DNA of 64,000 nt from Lysinibacillus sp. FSL K6-0232 (GTDB lineage Bacteria > Bacillota > Bacilli > Bacillales_A > Planococcaceae): assembly GCF_038008325.1 (NCBI RefSeq), contig NZ_JBBOYW010000001.1, positions 1,292,001 through 1,356,000 on the forward strand, given 5' to 3'. Positions 35,676 to 45,225 of the stretch are shown here, one piece after another. The notes beneath the pieces are model-generated. The model had not been told where the DNA came from. It did not search any database and saw only the letters and a list, made by a program, of their open reading frames with translations. The translations under genes and the position numbers were made by a program. The first letter of the stretch is position 1, and each line of letters starts with the position of its first letter.

Positions 35676-37043
35676 TTAGCCTCTAGTATGAACTTTATTG
35701 CCCTGCACCCAGACTTCACGAATATTTTCAGGACGAACAAGATACATTATTTTTTGGAAAATATCGTGTAAATCCTCATGCTGGTCGAAAATAGGTAGCT
35801 TAGCAGAAGGGATTGCTGTATCAATAACCTGAACATCCCATGCATAGTTTTCCTGTAAACGACCAATAGGAAGGCTTAAGCTTTCGCCTCCACCTGCTGT
35901 TGCAAGGTAGAAAGCCTCATTAATTGTAATGCGTGAATTTGGTACGCCACGCTGTGCGGCTGGAATTGTCGTATCCACACCATCCTCTAGCATTCTTGAG
36001 GAGATAACAGCTTGGCGTGCATTATCAAAAAGGCTTGGAGAAAACCCACCTGACACATCTGTGCCTAAGCCAATATCCACACCCATTGCATGGAAGCGAG
36101 CGATAGGAATAACACTATTAGCAAAATAAGCATTGGAGATTGGGCAATGACCAATAGCTGTCCCTGTTTCAGCAAATAATTGGGCATCCTCATCGCTTAA
36201 AAAATTGCAATGTGCCATAACAGATTTATCGCCTAAGAGACCAAAGTCATGCAGGGCAACAGCATCATTTTTATGGAATCGTTCTTTGACATAGCCATGC
36301 TCCCAGTCACTTTCGCTACAGTGCGATTGAATATGTGTATCATATTTCGCTGCTAATTCGCCCAAGCCCTTTAAAGCCTCATCTGTACAGCTTGGAATAA
36401 AGCGTGGTGTAACAACTGGATAAACACCCTGCTTAGTTGTTTTTGCTAATTCCTTGACAGCCACAATAAACGCCTCTGTATCAGCTAATGCTGCTTGTGT
36501 GCTGGCATCGCGATAAAAATCTGGATTTTGCTCGGCATCATCCATCACTACTTTCCCAACAAGTCCACGCTGTCCTTTTTCCGCACAGATTTTTGCCAAA
36601 AGGATGCTTGCTTCTTTATGCACAGTGGCAAAATAAAGTGATGTTGTTGTACCATTGGCAAGCAATGTGCTTACTAAATCCTCATAAACCTCTTGGGCAA
36701 AAGCTATGTCAGAAAATTTGGATTCGATTGGGAATGTATAGGTATTGAGCCAATCATAAAGTGGAATATCTAATGCTGTACCCGATTGTGCCCATTGTGG
36801 TGCATGGACATGTAAATCGACAAAGCCTGGTAAAAGATATTGGCCCTCAGCTAATTGATGGAAATTGCTGTGATGCTGATAGGTAGCTAATAGTTGCGGA
36901 TAATCCGCATGGTCAGGAGCGACTATTTTTTCGATCATGCCCTCTGCATTAATGAAAAATAAATAGTCCTTTAATAGTTGGATTTCAGTAGGGGATTTAC
37001 TAGTAAAAGCTGTTCCTTTAAATATTTGCGTATATTCTGTCAT
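35676..37043 (-). CDS. guaD: Guanine deaminase (amidohydrolase type)
   Basis: 455 residues. The zinc site is built from LHVHAPQWAQSG (HxH), SHCSESDWEHGYV, a later His (HCNFLSDED) and Asp in GLGTDVSGGFSPS, all typical of E. coli-type GuaD. It hydrolyses guanine to xanthine and ammonia. B. subtilis uses an unrelated small cytidine-deaminase-fold GuaD, so the family here differs. ATG at 37043 has AAGGTGG five bases upstream. A promoter with perfect TATAAT is found at 37086. Confidence 0.92.
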   Translation of the reverse strand: MTEYTQIFKGTAFTSKSPTEIQLLKDYLFFINAEGMIEKIVAPDHADYPQLLATYQHHSNFHQLAEGQYLLPGFVDLHVHAPQWAQSGTALDIPLYDWLNTYTFPIESKFSDIAFAQEVYEDLVSTLLANGTTTSLYFATVHKEASILLAKICAEKGQRGLVGKVVMDDAEQNPDFYRDASTQAALADTEAFIVAVKELAKTTKQGVYPVVTPRFIPSCTDEALKGLGELAAKYDTHIQSHCSESDWEHGYVKERFHKNDAVALHDFGLLGDKSVMAHCNFLSDEDAQLFAETGTAIGHCPISNAYFANSVIPIARFHAMGVDIGLGTDVSGGFSPSLFDNARQAVISSRMLEDGVDTTIPAAQRGVPNSRITINEAFYLATAGGGESLSLPIGRLQENYAWDVQVIDTAIPSAKLPIFDQHEDLHDIFQKIMYLVRPENIREVWVQGNKVHTRG

Positions 37044-37085
37044 AAAAACCACCTTAATGTTCGTTTGTTGTTAATAATACCGATT

Positions 37086-37114
37086 ATTATAGGCTATTAT
37101 AACGGTTTAGTCTA
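37086..37114 (-). promoter_or_regulatory. guaD promoter
   Basis: On the minus strand TAGACT (37114-37109) and TATAAT (37091-37086) are separated by 17 bases. I looked for a purine riboswitch between it and guaD and found none; the leader is under 50 bases. Confidence 0.6.
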
Positions 37115-37143
37115 TAAAAAAGCGAATATTCATAGATAGAACT

Positions 37144-37227
37144 GCTCAATTTATAAGCGTGAGTGCTCAATAAAAGGATGTGTTCGCTCAATACAGGGGT
37201 AATTCCGCTCCATTTATAGGCGTTCTA
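37144..37227. repeat. Four tandem 21-bp degenerate repeats
   Basis: Units start at 37144, 37165, 37186 and 37207, each 21 bases and beginning GCTCAAT (GCTCCAT in the last). Conservation is confined to this heptamer, with partial likeness between units 1 and 4 (TTATAAGCGT and TTATAGGCGT). Intergenic, between the lysR 3' end and the guaD promoter. The last unit runs into a hairpin, GGCGTTCTA/TAGAACGCC (37219-37243). Confidence 0.75.
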
Positions 37228-37253
37228 CTTTAACATAGAACGCCAACATTTAA

Positions 37254-38141
37254 TCAGATAGATTCATTAATAATATGAAGAAAGCTATGAAAGGAGGAGG
37301 CGTAAAGCGGCTCATTTTTTCGTGTACATAAGTAAATAGGGCGCTGAATATCCATATTCTTAATAAAAACTCGCGCAATTTGCTGCTGCTGGATAAAGCT
37401 AGAAGCGGCAATGGACGGGGCAAGCATCGTACCATAGCCTGCGGCAATAGCATGAATGGATTCGTTGATACCATCGAGTTGCAGCCCGACTTTAGGTGGT
37501 GGAATTTTATGTACTTTACATAAAGCATTTAAAAATTCCTTGGTGGAGCTACCATCCTCCCTTGACACAAAGGGCTGCTGCATTAGCTTTGCCAGTGAAA
37601 CCGTTTGACCTGCAAGTGGGTGCTGGTAGGGTACAATAAACCAATAGTCTAAATTCATTAGAAATTGATAGGTAATATCAGGATGATGCCCATCTTCTTT
37701 AACAATAAAACCTAAATCGGCCTTGTAATGAAGCAGTTCCTCTATAACTTGCTGTGAATTAGCCGTTTTTACATGAATATGAGCGGTTGGGTGAACCTGT
37801 TTAAAGTGAGCCAGCCATTTTGGCAATAAAAAATGAGAGGGCACATGTGTAGAAATAATTTGCAATTCCTCATTGCCTGTATTTTTCAACTGTGCTACTT
37901 TATTTTCAATATCCAATTCTAAATCAAATAAACGCTGTGCTTGTTTAAATAAAAAGGTTCCATTTTGCGTTAAGGTGATACCTCGACCTTTCGATTCTAA
38001 TAAACGTAGGCCTAGTTCCTTTTCTAAATTGCGTATTTGAATGGTAACAGCGGGCTGACTAATGCTAAGTGCCTGTGCTGCTTTGGACACGCTGTTAAGC
38101 TCAGCAACCTTTGTAAATAAACGCAATGCATGTAAATTCAT
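37254..38141 (-). CDS. LysR-family transcriptional regulator
   Basis: 295 residues. The N-terminal winged helix (NLHALRLFTKVAELNSVSKAAQALSISQPAVTIQIRNLEKELG is given by position, residues 2-45) is followed by a type-2 periplasmic-binding effector domain. The MNLHALRLF start at 38141 is typical of the family, although AAAGG lies a rather long 14 bases upstream. It is divergent from a YbfB-like MFS transporter, which is the likely target. Confidence 0.88.
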   Translation of the reverse strand: MNLHALRLFTKVAELNSVSKAAQALSISQPAVTIQIRNLEKELGLRLLESKGRGITLTQNGTFLFKQAQRLFDLELDIENKVAQLKNTGNEELQIISTHVPSHFLLPKWLAHFKQVHPTAHIHVKTANSQQVIEELLHYKADLGFIVKEDGHHPDITYQFLMNLDYWFIVPYQHPLAGQTVSLAKLMQQPFVSREDGSSTKEFLNALCKVHKIPPPKVGLQLDGINESIHAIAAGYGTMLAPSIAASSFIQQQQIARVFIKNMDIQRPIYLCTRKNEPLYASSFHSFLHIINESI

Positions 38142-38261
38142 AAATGATAAACACACCTTTAATAAAAAATTTTTATAATTTCATATATATTATATATTAG
38201 ATTTATTAATTTTTACTCTGTATCCTTTATATTACAATCAAATATATGGGGGTGAATAACA

Positions 38262-39449
38262 ATGAATCGACAACATATGGGAATTGTTTTTGGTGGCATT
38301 TTATTACTAGTAATTGCAATGGGGATTAGTCGATTTGCTTTTACACCGATTCTACCATTTATGCGTCACGATGCAGGGTTTTCATTGGAGGTAGCTGGCT
38401 ATTTAGCTTCCAGTAATTATATCGGTTATTTTATAGGGGCATTATGGGCAGGGTTTATTGCTCGTCAGCGCAAAACCGTTTTATTAGTGAACGTTGTGAT
38501 CAATGTGCTATCTGTTGGCATGATGGGCTTGCTAGAAGTATATAGTGTCTGGCTTGTGCTGCGCTTAATCGCTGGTATTACAGGGGGAATTATTTTTGTT
38601 TTAACATCCAGTATTATTATGGACTATTTAGCAAAGCAATCACTATCAAGATGGTCAGGCTATGTATTTAGTGGTATTGGTCTTGGCATTGCTATTTCAG
38701 GCTTATGTGTGCCAATGATTGAAAAACAATTTGCATGGCAGGGGACATGGATAGGTTTAGGGATAATATCAGCTATTTTTTTAGCCATTACATATCGTTT
38801 ATGGAAAGGCTTAGGCGTACAGGATAGCATAAAAACAAAGAATACCTTTGATACAACAATGGTAAAGGGCTTTATGCTATGGCTTATTTTATCCTATGGC
38901 TTAGAGGGATTAGGCTATATTATTACAGGTACTTTTTTAGTTGATATTATTCATAATATCCCATCTTTACGAGCTTACTCGTCATATAGCTGGGTTATTG
39001 TTGGACTAGCTGCGATTCCATCAGCACCTGTTTGGACATTATTATTAGAAAAATTTTCAGCAATAAAAATTTTAATGGCGGCATATATACTTCAAGTGAT
39101 TGGCATTTTATTACCTGTATTGTCGCAAACCGTATGGAGTGTATTGTTAGCATCGTTTTTATTTGGCTTAACGTTTGTAGGCATTGTTACACTTACAACA
39201 TCGTATGCACGCCAGCTATTCCCAACACAAAGTGGCTTAGTTGTGTCATTATTAACAACGGTATATGCTTTTGGGCAAATTATAGGACCAATTATCGCGG
39301 GGCAGCTTGTAGAGGTTTATAATAGCTATAAAGCGGCACTTGTCTTTGCAGGTGCAATTGTGTTCCTTGCATTGCTTGTCATGCTAGTAGGCAAAGGGCT
39401 AACAATGAAAAAGCAAGCTGTCACGGCTATTTCTCAACCACGTTCATAA
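38262..39449 (+). CDS. YbfB/YjiJ-family MFS transporter
   Basis: 395 residues, about 12 membrane helices. The start MGISRFAFTPILPFMRHDAGFS and the following ASSNYIGYFIGALWAG are hallmarks of the YbfB/YjiJ group, whose substrates are mostly unknown. GGGGGTG precedes the ATG. Monocistronic, with a strong terminator, and divergent from a LysR gene, so expression is probably ligand-inducible. Import or export cannot be decided. Confidence 0.88.
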   Translation: MNRQHMGIVFGGILLLVIAMGISRFAFTPILPFMRHDAGFSLEVAGYLASSNYIGYFIGALWAGFIARQRKTVLLVNVVINVLSVGMMGLLEVYSVWLVLRLIAGITGGIIFVLTSSIIMDYLAKQSLSRWSGYVFSGIGLGIAISGLCVPMIEKQFAWQGTWIGLGIISAIFLAITYRLWKGLGVQDSIKTKNTFDTTMVKGFMLWLILSYGLEGLGYIITGTFLVDIIHNIPSLRAYSSYSWVIVGLAAIPSAPVWTLLLEKFSAIKILMAAYILQVIGILLPVLSQTVWSVLLASFLFGLTFVGIVTLTTSYARQLFPTQSGLVVSLLTTVYAFGQIIGPIIAGQLVEVYNSYKAALVFAGAIVFLALLVMLVGKGLTMKKQAVTAISQPRS

Positions 39450-39454
39450 AAGGC

Positions 39455-39490
39455 AAAAGGGAATGTCTAGTTTTTTAGACATTCCCTTTT
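39455..39490. terminator. Bidirectional terminator
   Basis: A perfect 15-base stem, AAAAGGGAATGTCTA with TAGACATTCCCTTTT, between the convergent MFS gene and siderophore ATPase gene. Confidence 0.92.
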
Positions 39491-39494
39491 GGGA

Positions 39495-40298
39495 TTAAAC
39501 AGCATGATAACGACCAACAGGCACAATTAAAGGTGTTTGAGAAACAGGGTCTTCAATCACCATGCTCTCTAAATCAAAGGTTTCTTTAATTAACGCACTT
39601 GTTACAATATCTTTTGGTGAGCCTTCAGCCAGTAAATGACCATTTTTTAATGCAAATAGATGGTCTGCATAACGGGCGGAAAGGTTAATATCATGCAGTA
39701 CCATCACAATCGTTGTACCATGTTTTTTATTTAAATCTGTCAGCAAATCTAAAATTTCCACCTGATATGTAATATCTAAAAATGTTGTGGGCTCATCTAA
39801 AAATAAAATATCTGTTTGCTGTGCCAGTGCCATCGCAATCCATACACGCTGGCGCTGACCACCTGACAATTCATCAATATTGCGATCAGCAAATTCTGTA
39901 ATGTTCATCATGTCAAGTGCCTCTGCAACTGCCTCATAATCTTGCTTTGACCATCCTTTAAATAATGCTTGATGAGGAAATCGACCACGCCCAACTAAAT
40001 CAGCCACTGTAATGCCTTCTGGCACAATAGGGGATTGAGGTAATAGCCCTAGCACACGCGCTAATTGCTTTGGTGGCATTTGATGAATTGATTTGCCATC
40101 TAGGACGACTTGACCACCAGTTGGCTTAATGAGGCGTGCCATTGTTTTTAGCAATGTAGATTTGCCACAACCATTCGCACCAATAATAATGCTAATTTTA
40201 TTACTTGGGATAGCAATGCTGACATCTTCTAAAATGGTTTTCTGCTCATAGCCAGATGTTAGATGCTCAGCTTGAAGCATATGTGTTGGTTTCATCAT
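39495..40298 (-). CDS. Ferric-siderophore ABC transporter ATPase
   Basis: 267 residues of the FecE/FhuC family: Walker A GANGCGKST, LSGGQRQRVWIAMAL and ILFLDEPTTFLDI. It powers the two-permease importer encoded just upstream; its start overlaps the permease stop by 4 bases. Last gene of the Fur-boxed operon. Start at 40298 or the next Met. Confidence 0.93.
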   Translation of the reverse strand: MMKPTHMLQAEHLTSGYEQKTILEDVSIAIPSNKISIIIGANGCGKSTLLKTMARLIKPTGGQVVLDGKSIHQMPPKQLARVLGLLPQSPIVPEGITVADLVGRGRFPHQALFKGWSKQDYEAVAEALDMMNITEFADRNIDELSGGQRQRVWIAMALAQQTDILFLDEPTTFLDITYQVEILDLLTDLNKKHGTTIVMVLHDINLSARYADHLFALKNGHLLAEGSPKDIVTSALIKETFDLESMVIEDPVSQTPLIVPVGRYHAV

Positions 40299-41326
40299 AT
40301 ATCTCCCTTTCGATTGATTCGAATTAACAAGTAAATTAAGTATGGTGCACCAATAATGCCTGTAATAACACCTACTGGATATCTAGCTGTAAATGCGAAT
40401 TGACCAATTAAATCTGCAGCCAATACTAAAATAATGCCAATTAGCCCAGCTGGAAGTATATTTGAAAACCCGACACCTACTAATTTTTTAGCGATTGGCC
40501 CAGCAAGGAATGCAACAAAGGCAATTGGTCCTGTAGTTGCCGTAGCAAGTGCAATCATTAATACAGAACAAATAATTAAGATGATTCGCGTTTTATTTGT
40601 ATCTATCCCTAAAGAGGTAGCGGCTTGTTCACCAAGCTCAAGCATTTCTAAATATTTCCCGAAAAATAATAGGATTGGTGTAAAGATCATCACTGCAATT
40701 AGTAATGGGTAAAGTGTTTCCATTTTTGCACCATTTAAGCTTCCACTTAACCATCTCATCGCAGAGGGAATATCATGCGTATTCCCAATTAGCATTAAAT
40801 AAGAAATGAATGCATTGAGCATTGCCTGAATGCCAATCCCGATTAAAATTAATCGACCAATTGAAAAAGAGGAGCCTTTTGATAACGCATAAATAATAAG
40901 CACAGTTGCTAATCCGCCAACAATGGAAGCGATGGACACAATCGTATTGCTTGCCTGTAAAACAATAATACAGAATACAGCAGCCGCGCTTGAACCAGCC
41001 GTAATACCAATGACATTTGGGTTTGCTAAAGGGTTGCGTAGCATTGTTTGGAAAACATAGCCGCCAACACCAAATGCAAAGCCAGCAAATGCACCTGCTA
41101 GCATTCGTGGTAATCGAATTGTGCCGACAGCAAAGGAAGCCCCCTGTATATGTTGCCCTAAGAGCACATGGATTACATCTTTAACAGGATAAATGGTGTT
41201 TCCAAGCATCAGCATTGTGCCGCAAAGTATGATGGCAATAAGAGCGAGTATAGAAGTGGTGATCACAAACCGTCTTGTTCTTCGTTGTCTGCCGTCTATT
41301 ATGGATTTCAATGTTTCATTCATCAT
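40295..41326 (-). CDS. Ferric-siderophore ABC permease (FecD-like)
   Basis: 343 residues of the FecCD family, about 9-10 helices, with the signatures GTIRLPRMLAGAFAGFAFGVGG, LANPNVIGITAGSSAAAV and GPIAFVAFLAGPIAKKLVG. It pairs with the FecC-like permease upstream as a heterodimer; the genes overlap by 4 bases. Confidence 0.92.
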   Translation of the reverse strand: MMNETLKSIIDGRQRRTRRFVITTSILALIAIILCGTMLMLGNTIYPVKDVIHVLLGQHIQGASFAVGTIRLPRMLAGAFAGFAFGVGGYVFQTMLRNPLANPNVIGITAGSSAAAVFCIIVLQASNTIVSIASIVGGLATVLIIYALSKGSSFSIGRLILIGIGIQAMLNAFISYLMLIGNTHDIPSAMRWLSGSLNGAKMETLYPLLIAVMIFTPILLFFGKYLEMLELGEQAATSLGIDTNKTRIILIICSVLMIALATATTGPIAFVAFLAGPIAKKLVGVGFSNILPAGLIGIILVLAADLIGQFAFTARYPVGVITGIIGAPYLIYLLIRINRKGDI

Positions 41327-42357
41327 AACGCACGCATTTTCGCTTTCATTGTAATTAAAATTAAGATTGGAGCGCCAATAAAGGCTGTTAAAATACCTAC
41401 CTCTAGCTCACCGGGACTACCAAGAAGTCGTCCACAAACATCTGACACTGTTAAAATAATCGCTCCTGCTAAGGCGGACATCGGCAGTAAAAAGCGTATA
41501 TCAGGTCCAATAATAAGACGAACAATATGAGTAGCTAATAAGCCAATAAAGCCAATTGGTCCTGCTAGCGCTGTAGCAGCCCCACATAAAAGCACACCGC
41601 CCAGTGCTGCAAATAAACGCAATGTTCCTGTACGAACACCTAAGCCAGTTGCGACTTCATCCCCAAGCGCTAAAGCATTAAGTGCTGGTGCTGTAAAGAG
41701 GGCAATCACCATACCTACAATTAAAAATGGTATAAATAGCTGAATGGCATCCCAGCTACCAGCACCTACACTACCAACCTGCCAAAACCGAAATTGATCC
41801 ATGACATTTGTCCGCGGAATCATCACCGCCACAACTAATGACGATAAAATAGCGCTTGTCGCAGCTCCTGCAAGTACAAGCTTTAGAGGTGTAGCCCCAC
41901 TTGCCCCCATAGAGCCTATACCAAATACAAAAATCGCTGTGATCATAGCACCAGCAATTGCTAGCCAGATATACTGGCTGGCTGCACTAATATTTAAAAA
42001 GGCGATCCCACATACGACAAAAAGGGATGCCCCTGTATTTACCCCTAAAATACTTGGGTCTGCAATTGGATTGCGCGTAACAGCTTGCATTAGTGCCCCA
42101 GAAACACCTAATGCCGCTCCGCATAGCAAACTAAAAATTGTTCGAACGATTCGTTGTCGCACAACGCTGGCTTCATGTGACTGGGCATCAGGATGGAATA
42201 AACCATCCATCAGTCCAATCCAGCCAATTGTACGAGAACCGAATAGCAGAGAAGCAATCACACATATCGCAAGTACAATGATAAGAAAAAGTAAAACCTT
42301 ACCAAAATGTTTAGGGATAAAGTATTGCTTTTGTTCGGTAGCTTGTAACTTATTCAT
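41323..42357 (-). CDS. Ferric-siderophore ABC permease (FecC-like)
   Basis: 344 residues of the FecCD family: RQRIVRTIFSLLCGAALGVSGALMQ (residues about 68-92), NPIADPSILGVNTGASL and GPIGFIGLLATHIVRLIIGPD. Forms the membrane channel with the following permease. One base separates it from the binding-protein stop. Confidence 0.92.
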   Translation of the reverse strand: MNKLQATEQKQYFIPKHFGKVLLFLIIVLAICVIASLLFGSRTIGWIGLMDGLFHPDAQSHEASVVRQRIVRTIFSLLCGAALGVSGALMQAVTRNPIADPSILGVNTGASLFVVCGIAFLNISAASQYIWLAIAGAMITAIFVFGIGSMGASGATPLKLVLAGAATSAILSSLVVAVMIPRTNVMDQFRFWQVGSVGAGSWDAIQLFIPFLIVGMVIALFTAPALNALALGDEVATGLGVRTGTLRLFAALGGVLLCGAATALAGPIGFIGLLATHIVRLIIGPDIRFLLPMSALAGAIILTVSDVCGRLLGSPGELEVGILTAFIGAPILILITMKAKMRAL

Positions 42358-42358
42358 A

Positions 42359-43423
42359 TTACTTCACATTTTTTGCAACGTCTGAGATTAAGGATAGGTA
42401 TTCATCAATTGTATAAGCAATTGATAGTGGGCTAGGCGTACCAGCGGCTGCAAGCGGTGTATTATCACCAATCACAACAACATTGCCATTTTGAATAGCA
42501 GGTACTTTCCCTAAAATTGGGTCAGCTTGTAATGCAGGTAAAGTTGTATCATCTCCATAAGCAATGAAAATTTCTACATCAGCTAAAGCATCTGCGTTTT
42601 CAGCACTTAATTCAATATAGAAGCTACTGTCATCTGTAATTTGCTGTTTAATGCTTTCAGGATATTCCATCCCTAGCTCCACTAAAAATTCACCACGTGG
42701 GTCAGCAGGCGTATAAATATAGAATTTTGATAAGTCTGTTGCGCTAAACATAGCAAATGCTGCTTTTTTACCTTTAATTTCAGGATGCTCATTCACTTTA
42801 TCTTGAATTAATTTTTCTGTATCTGCGATTAATTGCTGACCTTCAGCAGCCATCCCCATACCTTGCGAATTTAATGTAATTTGGTCACGCCAAGAAGTTA
42901 CCCAAGGAATTTCTTTATAGGCAACAACGGGTGCGATTTGGCTTAATGTATCGTACTCCTCTTGTGTAATACCAGAGTATGCAGCAAGAATAACATCTGG
43001 ATTAGAGTCTGCAATTGCCTCAAAGTCTAAACCATCAGTATCTTGATAAATGTTTGGATTTTCTTCACCAAGCTCCTTTAATTTTTCCGCAGTCCAAGGA
43101 AGCATCAATTCACCATCTTGAACACCATAGTTTGCTGCGGAGAAGCCTACAGGAACAATACCAAGTGCTAAGGCAACATCATGGTTAGACCAAGCAATTG
43201 TTGCGACACGCTCAGGCTTTTTTTCAATAACTGTTTCACCAAAAGCATGTTGAATCGTAATTGGATATTGCTGTTCATCAGTCGTTTCTGATGTATTGTC
43301 TTTCGGTTGTTCGTCATCTTTTTTAGCAGTGTCCTCATTAGAAGAATTAGAGCATGCTGCTAAAGCAAAAACGAGTAATGACACTAGCATTAATAGCAGC
43401 ATAGAATTTTTCATTTTTAGCAT
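42359..43423 (-). CDS. Iron-siderophore binding lipoprotein
   Basis: 354 residues. The lipobox (ALAAC) gives Cys24, then a charged linker and a TroA-like helical-backbone binding domain (RVATIAWSNHDVALALGIVPVG; DGLDFEAIADSNPDVILAAYSG; PLSIAYTIDEYLSLI). It captures a ferric siderophore. The siderophore type is unknown and no biosynthesis genes are present, so it may use xenosiderophores. First gene of the operon, 30 bases downstream of a near-perfect Fur box. Confidence 0.93.
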   Translation of the reverse strand: MLKMKNSMLLLMLVSLLVFALAACSNSSNEDTAKKDDEQPKDNTSETTDEQQYPITIQHAFGETVIEKKPERVATIAWSNHDVALALGIVPVGFSAANYGVQDGELMLPWTAEKLKELGEENPNIYQDTDGLDFEAIADSNPDVILAAYSGITQEEYDTLSQIAPVVAYKEIPWVTSWRDQITLNSQGMGMAAEGQQLIADTEKLIQDKVNEHPEIKGKKAAFAMFSATDLSKFYIYTPADPRGEFLVELGMEYPESIKQQITDDSSFYIELSAENADALADVEIFIAYGDDTTLPALQADPILGKVPAIQNGNVVVIGDNTPLAAAGTPSPLSIAYTIDEYLSLISDVAKNVK

Positions 43424-43452
43424 GTTAGTAACCTCACTTTATTTTCTCGAAT

Positions 43453-43471
43453 GATAATGATAATCTTTATC
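43453..43471. promoter_or_regulatory. Fur box
   Basis: GATAATGATAATCTTTATC matches the 19-base consensus GATAATGATAATCATTATC at 18 positions. It lies just upstream of the siderophore-uptake operon, predicting iron repression by Fur. Confidence 0.9.
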
Positions 43472-43642
43472 ACTAGAATAAAATAATACGCTTATTTTAA
43501 TGAAAGTCAATACAATTTTTTGGCATTTTGTCGTTGTGGAGAAGGAAGAAAGCTGAACACTTTTAAAATATTAGTCTTGCTTCATATATAGAAAAAAGTA
43601 ATATAACAAGAGAGGGAATTCAACGAAAAAGGAGGAATGACC

Positions 43643-44188
43643 TTGCGCTTATTTCACGTAAGTGAGAACCCTACTATAGAAATTTTTTATCCCCGTATAC
43701 CAAAGCGGCAAGATTTAGATACAACAAAAGGGCTTGTATGGGCAATCAATGAAAGATGCTTACCAAATTATTTAACACCGCGAAACTGTCCACGTGTATG
43801 TTTTCATGCAGGGGCACAAACAACGGAGCAAGATAAACGAAGCTATCTCTCAACTGCGTCACATGTAGTCGTTATTGAAAGAAAATGGTTTGAAGTATTG
43901 AAAAATACGAAACTGTATTTATATGAGTTTGATAGCAGAGAATTTATATTACAGGATGACAATGCAGGCTATTATATTAGTGAGAGAGCGCAAATGCCCA
44001 TTGCTATCTTTGAGCTTGATGATGTCTATCAAGCATTATTGGTACGGAATGTTGAACTGCGAATCGTAGATAGCTTATGGGACATTTATGATGAAATCCA
44101 ACAGACAACATTAAATTGGTCAATGTGCAGAATGCGTTTTGCACAGCCTCGATATAGGGAAAACTGTTCTGATAGTAACTTTTCTTAG
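43643..44188 (+). CDS. DUF6886-like protein
   Basis: 181 residues if the TTG at 43643 is used. AAAGGAGG ends one base before the ATG at 43637, too close, but is seven bases from the TTG, giving the start MRLFHVSENP. No membrane or signal segments. The start and the WAINERCLPNYLTPRNCPRVCFHAG region resemble the DUF6886 family of unknown function. Probably cotranscribed with the DUF4184 gene 32 bases downstream. Confidence 0.75.
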   Translation: MRLFHVSENPTIEIFYPRIPKRQDLDTTKGLVWAINERCLPNYLTPRNCPRVCFHAGAQTTEQDKRSYLSTASHVVVIERKWFEVLKNTKLYLYEFDSREFILQDDNAGYYISERAQMPIAIFELDDVYQALLVRNVELRIVDSLWDIYDEIQQTTLNWSMCRMRFAQPRYRENCSDSNFS

Positions 44189-44220
44189 GCGAAAGCGTCT
44201 GAACAAATGGAGGTGAGCGT

Positions 44221-44964
44221 ATGCCATTAACATTTGCACATCCAGCTGCCGTGCTGCCTTTTTCGAGAAAAAGCAAATATATTCATTTTTCAGCGCTTGT
44301 ACTAGGAAGCATGGCTCCTGACTTTGAATATTTTGTGAGAGGCAGACCAATCGCAGAAATTGGTCATAGCTTAACAGGCTTCTTTATGTTTAATTTACCG
44401 CTTATAATGCTTTTTTATATAATTTATCGTGTATGCATCTCGCAAAGCCTTATGCAGCATTTACCAAGATGGTTGCAAGATATAACCTATCAGCCATTAA
44501 CTAAAAGCAAGCTGATCAATGTAATTATTTTTAGTTATTCAGCACTCTTGGGAATGCTAACGCATGTTGTTTGGGATTCCTTTACACATCAGCATGGGTT
44601 TATGGTGACAAAATTAACCATACTATCACAAACCATCCAGATAGGCGGTTTTCAAATACCTATTTATAAATTATTACAGCATGGTAGCACATTGCTTGGA
44701 ATTGCGTTAATTATAGGCTATGTATATAAGAGAGCAGCCCATTCTTCCAAGAGCTCCTTACCAACTATATATCCAAAGCAGAAATACCTTTTTTGGATGG
44801 CTGTTTTTGGCGTAACATTTAGTTTTATATGCTTGTGGTATGCTATTGCTTGGCAGCCATTACACAGCTATGGCATCTTAGTCGTCCGTACAGTTGACGC
44901 ATTTTTCTGTAGCCTATTAACGATTTCCTTGTTAACTACATATAAAAGGAGATGCTTTGAGTAA
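44221..44964 (+). CDS. DUF4184-family membrane protein
   Basis: 247 residues with about five or six helices. The start MPLTFAHPAAVLPF and GSMAPDFEYFVRGR, plus a His-rich LTHVVWDSFTHQHG, are characteristic of DUF4184, which has a metal-hydrolase-like His/Asp pattern within membrane helices. Function is not known. GGAGG is seven bases before the ATG. Confidence 0.85.
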   Translation: MPLTFAHPAAVLPFSRKSKYIHFSALVLGSMAPDFEYFVRGRPIAEIGHSLTGFFMFNLPLIMLFYIIYRVCISQSLMQHLPRWLQDITYQPLTKSKLINVIIFSYSALLGMLTHVVWDSFTHQHGFMVTKLTILSQTIQIGGFQIPIYKLLQHGSTLLGIALIIGYVYKRAAHSSKSSLPTIYPKQKYLFWMAVFGVTFSFICLWYAIAWQPLHSYGILVVRTVDAFFCSLLTISLLTTYKRRCFE

Positions 44965-44984
44965 CCCGAGAAACATCTCCTTTT
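44944..44984 (+). terminator. Terminator after the DUF4184 gene
   Basis: AAAAGGAGATG pairs with CATCTCCTTTT. It overlaps the last codons of the gene and has T at the 3' arm. Confidence 0.8.
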
Positions 44985-44990
44985 ATTGAA

Positions 44991-45225
44991 TTATTTCCTT
45001 TTTAGCTTGGACAAGAGGAAGAATAAATAGATAATAAAGCTTGCATAAACTATTAGCCAAAGAAATCGCCAATAAAAATGATTTGGTATCGTCTTTAGCT
45101 GGTCGCCGCTATTCATGATTTCAAGTGAAAGATGGAGTGGCGGTAGCAGCCAAATAAGCCCTTTGATTTGCAAAATAGAATCCTTTAGCGTTGCTAAGAC
45201 TAATGTAAGTAATAAGATACTTGAA
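44991..45225 (-). pseudogene. C-terminal fragment of a membrane protein, cut off by a small element
   Basis: The minus-strand frame is open from 45225 (at the edge of the IS605-like remnant) to the stop at 44991. It reads as the end of a polytopic membrane protein: a hydrophobic segment, a KDSILQIKGLIWLLPPLHLS amphipathic stretch, a membrane helix (WRFLWLIVYASFIIYLFFLL) and a basic tail LSKLKRK. No start codon with a ribosome site exists. The plus-strand sequence beyond 45319 does not continue this frame recognisably, so the 5' part has been lost. Parent family not identified. Confidence 0.5.

Noticed and set aside
37053..37140. Purine riboswitch upstream of guaD
   Set aside because: None of the conserved purine-aptamer segments is present and the leader is too short.
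37144..37227. CRISPR array
   Set aside because: Units are contiguous at 21 bases with no repeat-spacer alternation and no cas genes.
41801..42385. Plus-strand ORF of 194 codons
   Set aside because: Antisense shadow of the FecC-like permease gene.
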